From the NCBI GenBank assembly GCA_030431335.1, contig JAUIJH010000048.1, positions 1 to 32,583 on the forward strand: DNA of 32,583 nucleotides, in the 5' to 3' direction. Each line of letters begins with the position of its first letter. Position 1 is the first letter of the stretch. A program made the translations under genes and the position numbers. The stretch is from Alphaproteobacteria bacterium (lineage in GTDB: Bacteria > Pseudomonadota > Alphaproteobacteria > Rhizobiales > Amorphaceae). Of this stretch, positions 23,989 through 32,499 are shown one piece after another. The notes below the pieces were generated by a model. The model saw only the letters and a list, made by a program, of their open reading frames with translations. It was not told the DNA's origin and did not search any database.

Positions 23989-24699
23989 TCACAAGGCGAG
24001 CTCGAACAGCTTGCCGTGGCCGGGCGAGCGGCCGGAGTGGCCGGCAAGGCGGGCCGCGCCCCACGCGCCGGCGGTGGCGCTGGTGATGACCGGCAGGTCG
24101 AACTTGTCCTCCAGCGCCGGCACGATGGGCAGCGTCTTGAGGCCGCCGCACGAGATGAACAGCGCGTCCGCGTCGGGCGCCGCCGCCAGCGCCCGCTCGC
24201 CCAGCTCGATCAGCTCCGCCTCCTTGACGTCGAGGATCGCCTCCACGGCATTGAGGTTCAGCGCCTCCAGCGACAGCACCTCGTAGCCCGATTGCGTCAG
24301 GTAGAGGCTCAGCGCCTCGTTCACCTTGTCCTGGTAGGCGGTGGCGACGGCGATCTTCACGGCGCCGAACGCGTCCAGCGCCTCCAGCACCGAATTGGTC
24401 ATCGTCGTGACGGGCAGGTCGGTCGCCTCGCGCATCGCCTCGATCACGGCGCGGTTGCCGGCCGGCCCGCGATAGAAGCTGAGCGAGGTGCCCATCAGCG
24501 CGATCGCCTCCGCGCCCCGCTCCTTCAGCTTGATGGCGAGGCCGGCGGTGTCCTCGATCACCGTGTCGTAGCCCTTCGGTGTCAGGCGCGGCAGGGCGAG
24601 GCCCTCGGCGATGAAGTTCAGCATCGGGTACAGGATCGGCGGCTCGGGCGGCACCTCGCCGGACGCGGGCGGGACGATCATTCCGATCACGGTGGCCAT
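23989..24699 (-). CDS. arylmalonate decarboxylase-like protein (Asp/Glu racemase superfamily)
   Basis: A 236-aa cytosolic enzyme resembling Bordetella arylmalonate decarboxylase (AMDase). Shared landmarks are TVIGMIVPPASG, the oxyanion segment LMGTSLSFYRG (Gly70, AMDase Gly74), ATAYQDKVNE (Tyr122, AMDase Tyr126) and SCGGLKTL (Cys184, AMDase Cys188). The end reads PGHGKLFE. Having glycine at the first catalytic position and one active-site Cys separates it from glutamate racemases and maleate isomerases, which use two. Decarboxylation of a substituted malonate is the best guess. It follows the dehydrogenase gene by 16 bp with GGGAGG upstream, and precedes folB by 10 bp. Confidence 0.82.
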   Translation of the reverse strand: MATVIGMIVPPASGEVPPEPPILYPMLNFIAEGLALPRLTPKGYDTVIEDTAGLAIKLKERGAEAIALMGTSLSFYRGPAGNRAVIEAMREATDLPVTTMTNSVLEALDAFGAVKIAVATAYQDKVNEALSLYLTQSGYEVLSLEALNLNAVEAILDVKEAELIELGERALAAAPDADALFISCGGLKTLPIVPALEDKFDLPVITSATAGAWGAARLAGHSGRSPGHGKLFELAL

Positions 24700-24715
24700 T
24701 TTTGTTTCGCCTCCC

Positions 24716-25591
24716 TCAACGCCTGCGCATCAGCGGCAGGACGATGGTCGAGATGTCGGCTTGCGCGTGGCCGTCCTCGGCCGCTTCGCGCATCAGGGCG
24801 CGGGCGGTTCGCGTCATCGGCAGCGCCGCGTCAGACTGGGCGACGGAAACGACGGTGTCGAGGTCTTTCAGCATCATGGCGACCGTGCCGAGCGGGTCGG
24901 CGAACGCTTCGGCGGCCATGCGCGGGGCGAGGAGCTGGAACGGCTTGGAGTCGGCAAACCCCCCGGCGAGCGCCTCCGTGAGGCGCCCCGCATCGACGCC
25001 GTGGTGGCGCGCGAAGGCCACCGCCTCGGCCACCACGGCCATGGTCGAGCCGGCGATGATCTGGTTGACGAGCTTGGTCATCTGCCCGCTGCCCACCGGC
25101 CCCATGTGGGTGAAGCGCTGCGCCAGCGGCTCCATCAGCGGCGCCACGCGGGCAATGTCCGCCTCCGCCCCGCCGGCCATGATGGTGAGCGTCCCCGCCT
25201 TCGCCGCCGGCGTTCCGCCCGACACCGGCGCGTCGACGAAGGCCATCCCGTTGGCCGCCGCGAGGCGCTCGGCGAAGGCGCGCGTCAGGTGCGGGTCCAT
25301 CGAGGAGAAATCGACATAGGTTGTGGGGCCGGTGACCGAGGCGATGCCGTCTTCGCCGAACAGCACCTCTTCCACCGCGTCGGCGTTGGTGAGGCAGGCC
25401 ATCACCACGTCGCTGGCGGCGGCGAGTTCGGCGGGCGTGCCGGCGCGCGCGGCGCCCTCTGCCACCACCGGGTCCGCCTTGTGGGGCGAGCGGTTCCACA
25501 CCGTGAGCGGGTAGCCGGCCGCCAGCAGGCGCTGCGCCATCGGCAGCCCCATCAGCCCCAGGCCGCAAAAACCGAGCCGCATCTCAGGCAT
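24716..25591 (-). CDS. beta-hydroxyacid dehydrogenase (3-hydroxyisobutyrate/tartronate-semialdehyde type)
   Basis: A 291-aa NAD(P)-dependent oxidoreductase. The N-terminal Rossmann fold has [18 protein letters not shown]. The substrate segment is [22 protein letters not shown]. The catalytic Lys/Asn motif is [15 protein letters not shown]. It interconverts a beta-hydroxy acid and its semialdehyde or keto form; the exact acid is unknown. The ATG at 25591 (MPEMRLGF) has AGGTG about six bases upstream and overlaps the dehydratase stop by 8 bp. A second ATG at 25582 is possible but lacks a ribosome-binding site. Context suggests it acts after the IlvD/Edd dehydratase. Confidence 0.9.
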   Translation of the reverse strand: MPEMRLGFCGLGLMGLPMAQRLLAAGYPLTVWNRSPHKADPVVAEGAARAGTPAELAAASDVVMACLTNADAVEEVLFGEDGIASVTGPTTYVDFSSMDPHLTRAFAERLAAANGMAFVDAPVSGGTPAAKAGTLTIMAGGAEADIARVAPLMEPLAQRFTHMGPVGSGQMTKLVNQIIAGSTMAVVAEAVAFARHHGVDAGRLTEALAGGFADSKPFQLLAPRMAAEAFADPLGTVAMMLKDLDTVVSVAQSDAALPMTRTARALMREAAEDGHAQADISTIVLPLMRRR

Positions 25592-27314
25592 CGGGCACCT
25601 CGTCCATCGGCCATTCCACCGCGCCCGAATGGGTGACGGCGCCATAATAGGCACTCTTCACGTCGCGCGCATATTTCTCGAACACGCCCGCCAGCCGCCG
25701 CGGCGGCGCCTTGGCCAGCGCCTCGCGGCGCGCCTGCCATTCGCCGTCCGCGATCAGAAGGTCGATGCGGCGCGCCTCGCCGGTGTCGATGCGCACCCGG
25801 TCGCCGTCGCGCACCAGGGCGAGGGGGCCGCCCCCGGCCGCTTCCGGTGACAGGTAGCCGATGCAGATGCCGCGCGTGGCGCCCGAAAAGCGCCCGTCGG
25901 TGACGAGCGCCACCTTCTCGCCCATACCCTGGCCGTAGATCACCGCCGTCGGGCCTAGCATCTCGCGCATGCCCGGGCCTCCCTTCGGCCCCTCGTTGCG
26001 GATGATGAGCACGTCGCCCTCGCCGTAGGCGCGGGCGCGGATTGCGGCCATCGCCGCCTCCTCGCTGTCGAACACGCGCGCCGGGCCCTCGTGCACGCGC
26101 ACCTTGAGCCCCGCCACCTTGATGAAGGCCCCCTCCGGCGCGAGGTTGCCCTTGAGCACGATCACCCCGCCCGAGCCGTCGATGGCGTCGGCCACGGGGC
26201 GGATCACCTCCCCGTCGGGCGCGGGCGCATCGGCGACGGCCGCCTCCAGCGTCTCGCCCGTGAGGGTGAGCGTGTCGCCGTGCAGGTGGCCGGAGGCGAT
26301 CAGCGCCTTGGCGATCATCGGCACGCCGCCGAGCCGGTGCACGTCGAGCGCATAGAACGCGCCGCCGGGCTTCAAATTGCCGATCAGCGGCGTGCGCTCG
26401 AACACGGCGCCCACGTCGTCCATGGTGAAGGGGATGCCCGCCTCGTGGGCGATGGCGCAGATGTGCATGCCGCCGTTGGTGGACCCGCCCGTCGCCGCCA
26501 CGATGGCGCAGGCGTTTTCCAGGCTCTTGCGGGTGACGAGGTCGCGCGGCAGCGGCCCGCCGCGCGCGAGGATCTCCATCACCAGCCGTCCCGCCTGCCG
26601 CCCCAGCGCCTCCCGCTCGGCATAGACGGCCGGGATCAGCGCGCTGCCGAGCGGCGACAGGCCCAGGATCTCGGCCACCATGCCCATGGTGTTGGCGGTG
26701 AACTGGCCGGGGCAGGCGCCCACGGTGGGCATCGCCGCCCGCTCCAGCCTGTCGAGCCACTCGCGCGATTTGGCGCCCGTCATCACCGCGCCGGCGCCCT
26801 CGTAGGTGTCGATCACGGACACGGTGCGCCCCTCGAACACGGCCGGCAGCGTCGAGCCGCCGAACACGAACACCGACGGCGCGTTGAGCCGCACCATCGC
26901 CATCAGCATCGCGGGCAAGTTCTTGTCGCAGCCGCCGTAGCCCACCAGGGCGTCATAGGCGTGGCCGCGCATCACGAGCTCGATGGAATCGGCGATCACC
27001 TCGCGCGAGATCAGCGAGGATTTCATCCCCTGGTGGTTCATCGACAGCCCGTCGGAGACGGAGATGGTGGTGAAGTTGCGCGGCGTGCCGCCCGCCTCGG
27101 CGATGCCGCGCGCCGCATGCGCCGCCTGCTCGCCCAGGTTGGCGTTGCAGGGGGAGGTGTCGCCGGTGGTGGTGACGACGCCCACCATCGGGCGCGCCAT
27201 CGCGGTGTCGTCGAGCCCCTGGCCGCGCATGAAGGCACGGTGCGGCGCCCGGTCGAGGCCGCGCGTGGTGATTTCCGACCGGCGCGGCGGGGTGGCGCGT
27301 TGCGAGCTATCCAT
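25584..27314 (-). CDS. IlvD/Edd-family dehydratase (dihydroxy-acid or aldonic-acid dehydratase)
   Basis: A 576-aa iron-sulfur dehydratase that removes water from a 2,3-dihydroxy acid or sugar acid to give a 2-keto acid. Three cluster cysteines are visible: Cys56 (SPCNANL), Cys129 ([11 protein letters not shown]) and Cys201 ([13 protein letters not shown]). This is the [2Fe-2S] pattern, with the Mg-binding Lys131 next to Cys129. [12 protein letters not shown] carries the catalytic Ser. Family members serve branched-chain synthesis (IlvD) or sugar-acid breakdown. Its place at the head of a catabolic-looking operon, with a divergent hydratase and TRAP importer, favours sugar-acid or hydroxy-acid catabolism. 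ATG at 27314. Confidence 0.92.
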   Translation of the reverse strand: MDSSQRATPPRRSEITTRGLDRAPHRAFMRGQGLDDTAMARPMVGVVTTTGDTSPCNANLGEQAAHAARGIAEAGGTPRNFTTISVSDGLSMNHQGMKSSLISREVIADSIELVMRGHAYDALVGYGGCDKNLPAMLMAMVRLNAPSVFVFGGSTLPAVFEGRTVSVIDTYEGAGAVMTGAKSREWLDRLERAAMPTVGACPGQFTANTMGMVAEILGLSPLGSALIPAVYAEREALGRQAGRLVMEILARGGPLPRDLVTRKSLENACAIVAATGGSTNGGMHICAIAHEAGIPFTMDDVGAVFERTPLIGNLKPGGAFYALDVHRLGGVPMIAKALIASGHLHGDTLTLTGETLEAAVADAPAPDGEVIRPVADAIDGSGGVIVLKGNLAPEGAFIKVAGLKVRVHEGPARVFDSEEAAMAAIRARAYGEGDVLIIRNEGPKGGPGMREMLGPTAVIYGQGMGEKVALVTDGRFSGATRGICIGYLSPEAAGGGPLALVRDGDRVRIDTGEARRIDLLIADGEWQARREALAKAPPRRLAGVFEKYARDVKSAYYGAVTHSGAVEWPMDEVPDA

Positions 27315-27354
27315 GGCGTCTTTCAGGCCCTTCCGATATCAACTCATCTCGATA

Positions 27355-27368
27355 GTCCGGAACCGGAC
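27355..27368. promoter_or_regulatory. palindromic operator candidate in the divergent promoter
   Basis: GTCCGG-AA-CCGGAC is a 14-bp inverted repeat with perfect 6-bp arms in the only 70 bp separating the dehydratase operon from the divergent hydratase. It is well placed to control both directions. No regulator gene is adjacent. Confidence 0.45.
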
Positions 27369-27384
27369 GCTTGCGAAAGGCCCC

Positions 27385-28179
27385 ATGACGATGACCGAAG
27401 TCGACGAACGCGCTGTTGCCGTAACCGCAGCGGAGCGCCGCGAAGTGCGCCTGTTCACGTTGCCCGATCTGCCCGAGGCGCCGCCGACCTTCGATGCCGC
27501 CTACCGCTACCAGGATGCCTACGCCGCCGCCGTCGCGGACGAGAAGGGCGGCATCGCCGGCTTCAAGCTCGCCGTCAACGGCGCCGCGCAGATGGCCCAT
27601 TTCAAGGTGAACGAGCCGGTCTCCGCGCGCCTCTTCGGCGATGAGATCTACCAGAGCGGCGTCGCGCTGCCGGGCACGCTCTTCCATGGGCTGTGCGTGG
27701 AGCCGGAGCTTGCCGCCATCATCGGCCCCGGCATCCGCGACACCCAGGGCAACGTGACACGCGAGACCGTGATGGGCGCCATCGAGGTGTTCCGCCCGGC
27801 CATCGAGCTGGTCGACCAGCGCGGCGCGTCGCTGCCCAAGATGAAGCTCGCCCAGGGCATCGGCCTCAACGTGTTCAACGCCGGCATCGTGCTCGGCGCG
27901 GGCTCGATCAAGCCCGAGCACCTGTCGCTGCCCGACCTGGCCGTCAGCATCGCCGTCAACGGCGAGATCACCGACGAGACGGTGGGCACCGCGCCGCAGG
28001 ATCCGTTCGAGGCGGTGATGTGGCTGATCAATCACCTCGCGCCGCGCAAGCTGTCGCTCGCGCCGGGCATGGTGGTGATGTGCGGCACCCACATTCCGCT
28101 GAAGCCGCTGCCGGAAGGCGCGCGCGAAGTGGAAGTGGTGATGGGCGAGCTCGGCCCGGTCGCCTTCTCGCTCACCTGA
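27385..28179 (+). CDS. 2-oxopent-4-enoate hydratase/fumarylacetoacetase-family enzyme (MhpD-like)
   Basis: A 264-aa FAH-fold enzyme. MhpD-type metal ligands are present: Glu106 and Glu108 in VEPELAAII, and a third glutamate in RPAIELVDQR. IAGFKLAVN and the late GLNVFNAGIVLGAG segment also match. Family members hydrate 2-oxo-4-pentenoates or decarboxylate/hydrolyse keto acids. It is divergent from the IlvD/Edd operon across 70 bp and probably works in the same pathway. Two ATGs (27385, 27391) are possible; AAAGG at 27376 serves either. Confidence 0.82.
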   Translation: MTMTEVDERAVAVTAAERREVRLFTLPDLPEAPPTFDAAYRYQDAYAAAVADEKGGIAGFKLAVNGAAQMAHFKVNEPVSARLFGDEIYQSGVALPGTLFHGLCVEPELAAIIGPGIRDTQGNVTRETVMGAIEVFRPAIELVDQRGASLPKMKLAQGIGLNVFNAGIVLGAGSIKPEHLSLPDLAVSIAVNGEITDETVGTAPQDPFEAVMWLINHLAPRKLSLAPGMVVMCGTHIPLKPLPEGAREVEVVMGELGPVAFSLT

Positions 28180-28180
28180 A

Positions 28181-28269
28181 AAGCGCTTTTAAGCTTGCCG
28201 GCACCGGCAAGCGACTCGGACAGCGCGACCGCGAACAAAGCGCTTTCGAGCTTGCCGGCACCGGCAAGC
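28181..28269. repeat. two copies of a 32-bp hairpin repeat
   Basis: Copies at 28181-28212 and 28238-28269 agree at 30 of 32 bases. Each contains the palindrome GCTTGCCGGCACCGGCAAGC preceded by AAGCGCTTT. They fill the gap between convergent genes, so they may be tandem bidirectional terminators or REP-like elements. Confidence 0.7.
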
Positions 28270-28312
28270 TCGACCTTCGGGCGTTTCGGGAGAGCCCGGA
28301 CGTCCGGGGCGC

Positions 28313-29605
28313 TCACTTCACGTAGCCGGCGAGGAACAGCGACAGCCAGGGCACCGACACCAAGAGGGCGAGGCGCACGATGTCCGCCACCCAGAACGGC
28401 GTCACGCCGCGGAAGATGGTGCCGGTCTTCACATCCGGCAGCACGCCGCGCAGGACGAACACGTTGAGCCCCACCGGCGGCGTGATCAGGCTGATCTCGG
28501 TGACGACCACCACCACGATGCCGAACCAGATCGGATCGTAGCCGAGGCTCACCACCATCGGATAGAAGATCGGCACGGTCAGGAGGATCATCGACAGGCT
28601 CTCGAACACGCACCCGAGCAGCACGTAGATGACGATCAGCGCCACGATGACGAGCCAGGGCGTGTCCTGGAAGCGGCTGGCGAGGGCGAGCAACTCCTGC
28701 GGGAAATCTGTGAGGTTGATGAAGTTGGCCATCAGCAGCGCGCCGATCAGCACCGTGAACAGCATCGCCGTGGTGGCGACGCTCTCCTCGATCACCTCGT
28801 AGAGCACCCGCCACGTCAGGACCCCGCGCAGCAGTGCGAAGGCGAATGCGCCGCCGGCGCCGACGCCGGCCGCCTCGGTCGGGGTGAACACGCCGCCATA
28901 GATGCCGCCCATCACCAGCGCGAACAGCACGATCACGCCCCACACGGACGACAGCGTCTTCATCCGCTCCGGCCACGTCTGGCGCACGCCCGCCGGCCCC
29001 GCCTCCGGGTTGCGCCATGTCACGAAGCGCACCGCCCCCATGTAGAAGCAGATGCCGATCAGCCCCGGCACGATGCCGGCGGCGAACAGTTTGCCGATGC
29101 TCTGCTGCGTCATGATCCCGTAGAGCACCAGGATCACCGAGGGCGGGATGAGGATGCCGAGCGTGCCGCCGGCCGCGATGGCCCCCGTCGCGAGCCGGTC
29201 CGAATAGCCGAAGCGGCGCATCGAGGGCATCGCCACCTTCGACATGGTGGCCGCCGTGGCGAGCGAGGAGCCGCAGATGGCGCTGAAGCCGCCGCACGCC
29301 ACGATGGTCGCCATCGCGAGCCCCCCCTTGCGGTGGCCCAGGAAGGCGTTGGAGGCGTTGTAGAGCTCCGAGGCGAGCCCCGCGCGGGCGACGAAATTGC
29401 CCATCAGCACGAACAGCGGCACCACCGACAGCTCGTAGTTGATGGCCGCATCGAAGGCAGTCTGGCCGACGCTGTAGAGCGCCGCGATCGGGTTGTTCGC
29501 CCATGCCATGCCGGCAAAGCCGACCAGGATCATCACGAAGGCGATCGGGATGCGCAGGAAGGACAGGAAGAGGAGGGCCGCGAGGCCGATGAGGGCGACG
29601 GTCAT
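28313..29605 (-). CDS. dctM: TRAP transporter large permease subunit (DctM)
   Basis: A 430-aa integral membrane protein with about twelve hydrophobic helices; the channel subunit for sodium-driven uptake of an organic acid. Typical DctM segments include FLRIPIAFVMILVGFAGM, SVVPLFVLMGNFVARAG, GGFSAICGSSLATAATMSKV, GGTLGILIPPSVILVLYG and ITPPVGLNVFVL. The ATG overlaps the dctQ stop (ATGA). It ends convergent to the hydratase gene across the 32-bp repeats. Confidence 0.95.
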   Translation of the reverse strand: MTVALIGLAALLFLSFLRIPIAFVMILVGFAGMAWANNPIAALYSVGQTAFDAAINYELSVVPLFVLMGNFVARAGLASELYNASNAFLGHRKGGLAMATIVACGGFSAICGSSLATAATMSKVAMPSMRRFGYSDRLATGAIAAGGTLGILIPPSVILVLYGIMTQQSIGKLFAAGIVPGLIGICFYMGAVRFVTWRNPEAGPAGVRQTWPERMKTLSSVWGVIVLFALVMGGIYGGVFTPTEAAGVGAGGAFAFALLRGVLTWRVLYEVIEESVATTAMLFTVLIGALLMANFINLTDFPQELLALASRFQDTPWLVIVALIVIYVLLGCVFESLSMILLTVPIFYPMVVSLGYDPIWFGIVVVVVTEISLITPPVGLNVFVLRGVLPDVKTGTIFRGVTPFWVADIVRLALLVSVPWLSLFLAGYVK

Positions 29606-30117
29606 GAGGGCCTGAAGAGTGCGCGGACGCTAAGGACGAGAAGGGCGACGGCACATAGCGCGGCCAGGGCGCAAAGGATCGCCATCGCGGTGCTGAACGG
29701 CCACAGCGGCAGCCAGAGCTGGTCCGACACGTCCTCGTATTCGAACTGGTCGCCGGCGCGCACGGCAAGGCGCCATGTGACCAGCACCAGCGCCGCCGCG
29801 CTGCACAGGTGCACCAGGATGTCGCGCGCCGGGACGATGCGCGACGGCGTGACGCCGTCCAGGAGGTCGATGGTGACGTGGCCCTGGCGCAGCACCGTCA
29901 GCGGCATGGCGCAGAAGATGACGGCCGGCATCATCAGGGAGATGATCTCGTAGGCGGCCGGCAGCGGTGCGAGAAACACGTAGCGCCCGATCACGTCGGC
30001 GAAGGTGATCGCCATCATGCCCAGCAAGATGATGCCGGCGATCAGCGAAAAGGCACTGGCGATGGTGTCGAGCCCGCGAACGCGTGTCGCGGGCTCGTGG
30101 AGGAACGGATCGCTCAC
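29602..30117 (-). CDS. dctQ: TRAP transporter small permease subunit (DctQ)
   Basis: A 171-aa membrane protein with four hydrophobic helices, starting at SAFSLIAGIILLGMMAITFADVIGRYVF. FADVIGRYVF and LRQGHVTIDLL are DctQ hallmarks. It starts with GTG 16 nt after the binding protein and overlaps dctM by 4 bp. It forms the permease complex with DctM. Confidence 0.93.
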   Translation of the reverse strand: MSDPFLHEPATRVRGLDTIASAFSLIAGIILLGMMAITFADVIGRYVFLAPLPAAYEIISLMMPAVIFCAMPLTVLRQGHVTIDLLDGVTPSRIVPARDILVHLCSAAALVLVTWRLAVRAGDQFEYEDVSDQLWLPLWPFSTAMAILCALAALCAVALLVLSVRALFRPS

Positions 30118-30133
30118 GGGAGTCGATGCCGAA

Positions 30134-31162
30134 TCAATGGGTCGATTCGAGCTCGGACACCTGGTCCTTGAAGTACTTGTACATCTCCGCGCCGTCGACG
30201 CCGGCTTCCTTGGCCGAGGCGTAGTACTCCTCCAGGAAGCCCTCGTTCAGCTCCTCCAGCGCCGCCACCAGCTCCGGCGAGCCGCCGATGATGGTGTTGC
30301 CGTTGGCGACGAGATCCTCGCGGCCCTTGTCGTTGATGCGGTCCCAGCCCTGGCCGGCCAGCTTGGCGAACGCCTCGCCCGACCATTTGTCGACCACGGC
30401 CTTGTCTTCCGGCGCCAGCGAATCGTAGACGCGCTGGTTCATCAGCAGATAGTGGCTCGACGAGTACCAGCCGCCCGGCACCGTGGTGGAGAACGGCACG
30501 ATGTCGGTGAGGTTGAAGCTCGTCACGCTCTCGAACGGGAACATGATGCCGTCGGCGATGCCGGTGGACAGGATCTCGTACGATTTGGACGACGGCTGGT
30601 TGATGGAAACGCCGCCCCAGGCCTGGGTGATGGCATCGGGGATCACGCCGCCGGTGCGCATCTTCTGGCCTTCCATGTCCTCAGGCTTCAAGATGTTCTT
30701 CTTGGTGTGGTGGACTTCGCCGGGCCCATGCATGTTCATGCCGATCAGGTGCACGCCCTTGTAGAGCCCCTTGTCGGCCAGGAACTTGTCGTGGGTGCGC
30801 TGCAGCGCCACCGAGGTGTCCTCGGCGCTCTCGCCGAGGAAGGGCAGCTCGGCGAACAGGTACGGCGCGAACTGCTTGCGGCCGTAGCCGTGCACCGAGA
30901 AGCCCACGTCGGCCTGTCCGGTGCGGATGGCGTCGAAGTGGGCGTTGGGCGCCGCCACCGCCTTCGGCAGGCGCTTGAAGGTGATCCGGCCGCCCGAATC
31001 CTTCTCGATGGCCTCCATCCAGGGGATGTAGATGTTGGTGTTGACCGGGTGCGTCCACGGGATCCAGGACGAATAGGTCAGCTCGGTCTGGGCGAGCGCG
31101 GCGCTCGCCGACAGGATCGTGGCGCAGGCCGCTATCATCGCAGCGCGGATGGCAGGTCTCAT
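30134..31162 (-). CDS. dctP: TRAP transporter periplasmic binding protein (DctP family)
   Basis: A 342-aa secreted receptor. Residues 1-24 form a signal peptide ending ASAALA before QTELTYSSW. Carboxylate-binding features of the DctP family include the conserved Arg in GQKMRTGGVIPDAI. The IADGIMFPFESVTSF and YSSSHYLLMNQ segments also fit. The ligand is therefore probably an organic or sugar acid, in keeping with the dehydratase operon. I use the ATG at 31162, with GAGGAG nine bases upstream; upstream ATGs at 31198 and beyond add non-signal sequence. It leads the dctPQM operon and is divergent from the Gfo/Idh/MocA gene. Confidence 0.93.
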   Translation of the reverse strand: MRPAIRAAMIAACATILSASAALAQTELTYSSWIPWTHPVNTNIYIPWMEAIEKDSGGRITFKRLPKAVAAPNAHFDAIRTGQADVGFSVHGYGRKQFAPYLFAELPFLGESAEDTSVALQRTHDKFLADKGLYKGVHLIGMNMHGPGEVHHTKKNILKPEDMEGQKMRTGGVIPDAITQAWGGVSINQPSSKSYEILSTGIADGIMFPFESVTSFNLTDIVPFSTTVPGGWYSSSHYLLMNQRVYDSLAPEDKAVVDKWSGEAFAKLAGQGWDRINDKGREDLVANGNTIIGGSPELVAALEELNEGFLEEYYASAKEAGVDGAEMYKYFKDQVSELESTH

Positions 31163-31218
31163 GGGGTGCTGCTCCTCGGTGGGGCTTTGGCGTTTCATGC
31201 CGGAGCGCCAGTGCGCTC

Positions 31219-31249
31219 GGTTTGCTAAGATGCACGGTGCGTGCAAACC
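31219..31249. promoter_or_regulatory. inverted repeat in the dctP divergent promoter region
   Basis: GGTTTGC and GCAAACC arms are separated by 17 bp that contain TGCACGGTGCG. The site lies 57 bp upstream of the dctP start and could bind a GntR- or LacI-type regulator. Function is inferred from position only. Confidence 0.35.
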
Positions 31250-31383
31250 CGACAAGGCGGCAGAAAAAAGGCGAGTCGCACTCATTGTTATCTCGTCATC
31301 ATACCAGTTTACAACTTGACGGGGCATCGGACGCAGAAACGGCGGCACCACTGCCGCCCAAAACCAGATGACGGGAGAACGCC

Positions 31384-32409
31384 ATGTTGAAGGGAGCCGT
31401 GGTCGGTTGCGGGTTCTTTGCCGACAACCACCTTAACGCCTGGCGCGAGGTGCCGGGGGTCGAGATCGTCGCCTTGTGCGATACCGATACGGTCCGCCTC
31501 ACGGGCGCGGCGGCGAAGTTCGCCGTTCCCGCCACCTACCGCGACATCGACGCGATGCTGGCCGACGAAAAACTCGACTTCGTCGACGTCGCGACGGGGC
31601 CGGCCACTCACCGGCTGCTGGTCGAAAAGGTCGCCGCGGCGGGCGTGGCGGTGATCTGCCAGAAGCCCGTCGCGCTCACGCTGGCGGACGCGAAAGCCAT
31701 GGTCGCCGCCTGCGACGCGGCCGGCGTCACCTTTATGGTGCACGAGAATTTTCGCTTCCAGCGCCCGCTGCGGGCGGTCAAGGCGGCGCTCGAGGAGGGG
31801 GTCATCGGCGAGCCCTTCTTCGGCCGCGTCAGCTTTCGCTCCGGCTACGACATCTTCTCCGGCCAGCCCTATCTGGCCACCGAGGAGCGCTTCATCGTCG
31901 CCGATCTCGGCATTCATGTGCTGGACGTGGCGCGTTTCCTGTTCGGCGAGGTCTCGCGCCTCACCGCCAGCACCTGCCGCGTCAATCCCGACATCCGCGG
32001 CGAGGACGCGGCGACGGCGCTGATGCAGCACGAGGGCGGCGTCATGAGCGTGGTCGATTGCAGCTACACGTCATACCGCGCCAAGGAGTTGTTTCCGCAG
32101 ACGCTGGTGGAGATCGACGGCAGCGCCGGCTCCATCGTGCTGGACGCCGACTATCGCCTCACCGTCCACGCCCGCGGCGGCGAGACGGTGGTGAGCGACG
32201 TCGACGCGCCCGTCCTGCCCTGGGCCGCGCGGCCCTGGCACGTGGTGCAGGAGAGCGTGCGCGCCACCGAGGCCCATTTCGCCGAATGCCTCGCCAGCGG
32301 CCGCGAACCGGCCACCAGCGGCCACGACAACCTCAAGACCTATGCGCTGGTCGATGCCGTCTACCGCTCCGCCGCCGGACCCCTCGCCACCGTGAGCCCC
32401 GCCGTCTGA
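31384..32409 (+). CDS. Gfo/Idh/MocA-family oxidoreductase
   Basis: A 341-aa NAD(P)-dependent sugar or inositol dehydrogenase-type protein. The Rossmann loop is GAVVGCGFFADNH, with CDTD at the end of strand two. The family Lys-Pro motif appears as CQKPVALT. The second domain includes VHENFRFQRPLRA and ADLGIHVLDVARFLFG with the active-site Asp/His. GGGAG lies eight bases before the ATG. It is divergent from the TRAP operon and may oxidise a sugar acid handled by the same pathway; the substrate is unknown. Confidence 0.92.
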   Translation: MLKGAVVGCGFFADNHLNAWREVPGVEIVALCDTDTVRLTGAAAKFAVPATYRDIDAMLADEKLDFVDVATGPATHRLLVEKVAAAGVAVICQKPVALTLADAKAMVAACDAAGVTFMVHENFRFQRPLRAVKAALEEGVIGEPFFGRVSFRSGYDIFSGQPYLATEERFIVADLGIHVLDVARFLFGEVSRLTASTCRVNPDIRGEDAATALMQHEGGVMSVVDCSYTSYRAKELFPQTLVEIDGSAGSIVLDADYRLTVHARGGETVVSDVDAPVLPWAARPWHVVQESVRATEAHFAECLASGREPATSGHDNLKTYALVDAVYRSAAGPLATVSPAV

Positions 32410-32455
32410 CACCCGCGCCCCGCGCGGCCCGCGGGCGGTGAGCGTGCCCCCGCGA

Positions 32456-32496
32456 GGCGGCCCGTCCCGCGCCATCGCCGCGCGGGACGGGCCGCC
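32456..32496. terminator. perfect 17-bp hairpin after the oxidoreductase gene
   Basis: GGCGGCCCGTCCCGCGC pairs fully with GCGCGGGACGGGCCGCC around a 7-nt loop, 47 bp after the oxidoreductase stop. No T-run follows, but the stem is very stable. It also marks where thiolase similarity ends on the minus strand. Confidence 0.65.
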
Positions 32497-32499
32497 GCG

